DNA from: Cytophagales bacterium
GTDB taxonomy: Bacteria; Bacteroidota; Bacteroidia; Cytophagales; Cyclobacteriaceae
Reading direction: 5' to 3'
Length of the DNA: 7,032 bases
Assembly: GCA_029262935.1 (NCBI GenBank)
Contig: JAJCYK010000157.1
Coordinates: 1 to 7,032 of the forward strand
Shown: one piece after another, positions 6,096 through 7,032 of the stretch
Position numbering within the stretch: the first letter of the stretch is position 1
How the letters are laid out: the number at the start of each line of letters is the position of its first letter
Notes under the pieces: generated by a model
What the model was told of the DNA's origin: nothing
The model's database searches: none
What the model saw: only the letters and a program-made list of their open reading frames with translations
Program-made: the position numbers and the translations under genes

Positions 6096-7032
6096 ATGGC
6101 CAAAAAAGAAAAGGACCAAAAGTCAGCGAAGCTCCACCTCCAAGCAGAGCCGGATGCTACACAAGGCATTCGACAGCAATTGGATCAGTTACAACTAGAA
6201 CACGAACTTATCTTGAACGCTGCCGGGGAGGGCATTTATGGTTTGGACTGCCAAGGATATACGACTTTCGTAAATGCGGCCGCAGCAAATATGGTGGGTT
6301 GGAAGCTTTCGGAGTTATTGGGGAAGTCCCAGCATCAAGTTATCCACCATACAAAACCAGATGGACGCGCTTATGAAGCGAAAACATGCCCAATTTACGC
6401 AGCCTTTAGCGATGGGAAAGTACATCATGTGGACAACGAAGTGTTTTGGAGGAAAGATGGTAGTTGTTTTCCAGTTGAATATGTGAGCACTCCCATGGTG
6501 GACCCTGACGGTAAGCTGTTGGGAGCGGTAGTAGTATTTAGAGATATCACCAATCGCAAACAGCATGAAGCTTCTCTGAAAAAATCGCATGATGATTTAA
6601 AGATTGCCCTATTGGAGGTGGAAACCCTTAAAGCCCGCCTGGAGCAAGAAAATCGATACTTACAGCAGGAAATCAAACTCACGCACAACTTTGAAGAAAT
6701 CATCAGCCAAAGTGCTCGATTTAAAAAAATCTTGAAACAGGTAGAGCAGGTGGCCCATACGGATGCCACTGTATTGATCTTAGGAGAATCCGGAACAGGG
6801 AAAGAGTTAATAGCTAGAGCTGTGCATAACCTAAGCCCGCGACGCGAGCGGGCACTAGTAAAAGTGAATTGTGCCGCGTTACCTGCTACATTAATCGAGA
6901 GTGAGCTTTTTGGTCATGAGAAGGGAGCATTTACAGGAGCCTTGAACAAAAAAATAGGCAGATTTGAATTATCCGACGGGGGCACCATCTTTTTGGATGA
7001 GATCGGTGAGATTCCTTTGGAATTGCAATCCA
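6096..7032 (+). CDS. PAS-domain sigma-54-dependent transcriptional activator, 3'-truncated
   Basis: The frame is open from ATG 6096 through the window end (312 complete codons), so only the N-terminal part is present. Order of parts: a charged N-terminus (1-20); a short helix (25-38); one PAS domain (about 35-152) with [13 protein letters not shown] at its start and FRDITNRKQ at its end; a charged, coiled-coil-like linker (153-197); then a sigma-54 interaction AAA+ domain from about 198. Walker A is GESGTGKE (230-237), the sigma-54 contact loop GAFTGA is intact (277-282), and Walker B is FLDEIGE (299-305). No receiver domain precedes it, so it resembles FhlA-type ligand- or redox-sensing activators rather than response regulators. 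The expected remainder is the sensor II region and a Fis-type helix-turn-helix. It lies 58 bases after uxuA in the same direction and may regulate this locus, but it could equally belong to the next one. Three cysteines lie in or near the PAS domain (C52, C98, C124); no heme or ligand motif is obvious. Confidence 0.93.
   Translation, partial: MAKKEKDQKSAKLHLQAEPDATQGIRQQLDQLQLEHELILNAAGEGIYGLDCQGYTTFVNAAAANMVGWKLSELLGKSQHQVIHHTKPDGRAYEAKTCPIYAAFSDGKVHHVDNEVFWRKDGSCFPVEYVSTPMVDPDGKLLGAVVVFRDITNRKQHEASLKKSHDDLKIALLEVETLKARLEQENRYLQQEIKLTHNFEEIISQSARFKKILKQVEQVAHTDATVLILGESGTGKELIARAVHNLSPRRERALVKVNCAALPATLIESELFGHEKGAFTGALNKKIGRFELSDGGTIFLDEIGEIPLELQS

Noticed and set aside
6425..6769. Minus-strand ORF of 114 codons opposite the regulator gene
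   Set aside because: It is antisense to the PAS, linker and AAA+ coding sequence. Its Ser/Cys/Leu-rich translation is typical of an antisense shadow.

Overview
The window looks like one strand-uniform, tightly packed carbohydrate-catabolism locus, probably from a member of the Bacteroidota (Cytophagia/Flavobacteriia-like). The reasons are moderate GC, no convincing Shine-Dalgarno sequence in front of any of the five visible starts, and a gene mix typical of that phylum: a DUF6807 protein, a Tat-signal Gfo/Idh/MocA oxidoreductase, a lipoprotein oxidoreductase with the 'DPGHFHA' N-terminus, and an SDR-type mannonate oxidoreductase beside mannonate dehydratase. The phylum call is inferred from protein families and layout, not from a marker gene.

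Layout, all on the + strand: (1) 3-1082, the 3' part of a DUF6807 ('PmoA-like') gene whose start lies before the window; (2) 1100-2521, a twin-arginine Gfo/Idh/MocA oxidoreductase; (3) 2571-3980, a second, very different Gfo/Idh/MocA-like protein with a lipoprotein signal and a TTG start; (4) 3986-4801, an SDR dehydrogenase, probably D-mannonate (fructuronate) oxidoreductase; (5) 4850-6037, mannonate dehydratase UxuA, the most secure call; (6) 6096 to the window end, the N-terminal part of a PAS plus sigma-54 AAA+ transcriptional activator. Gaps between genes are 17, 49, 5, 48 and 58 bases. No non-coding stretch exceeds 60 bases, and I see no RNA gene, IS element, CRISPR array or strong terminator.

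Genes 4 and 5 form the D-fructuronate -> D-mannonate -> 2-keto-3-deoxygluconate (KDG) part of glucuronate catabolism in the cytoplasm. Genes 2 and 3 carry export signals and would act in the envelope, with the DUF6807 protein as an uncharacterised partner. The simplest working model, which is inference, is a unit that handles glucuronate-containing or oxidised sugars outside the cytoplasm and feeds the released uronate or aldonate into the mannonate branch. The PAS/sigma-54 activator is a candidate local regulator. The most interesting questions are what the exported oxidoreductase pair plus DUF6807 does, and whether the lipoprotein, whose nucleotide-binding loop is non-canonical, is an oxidoreductase at all.
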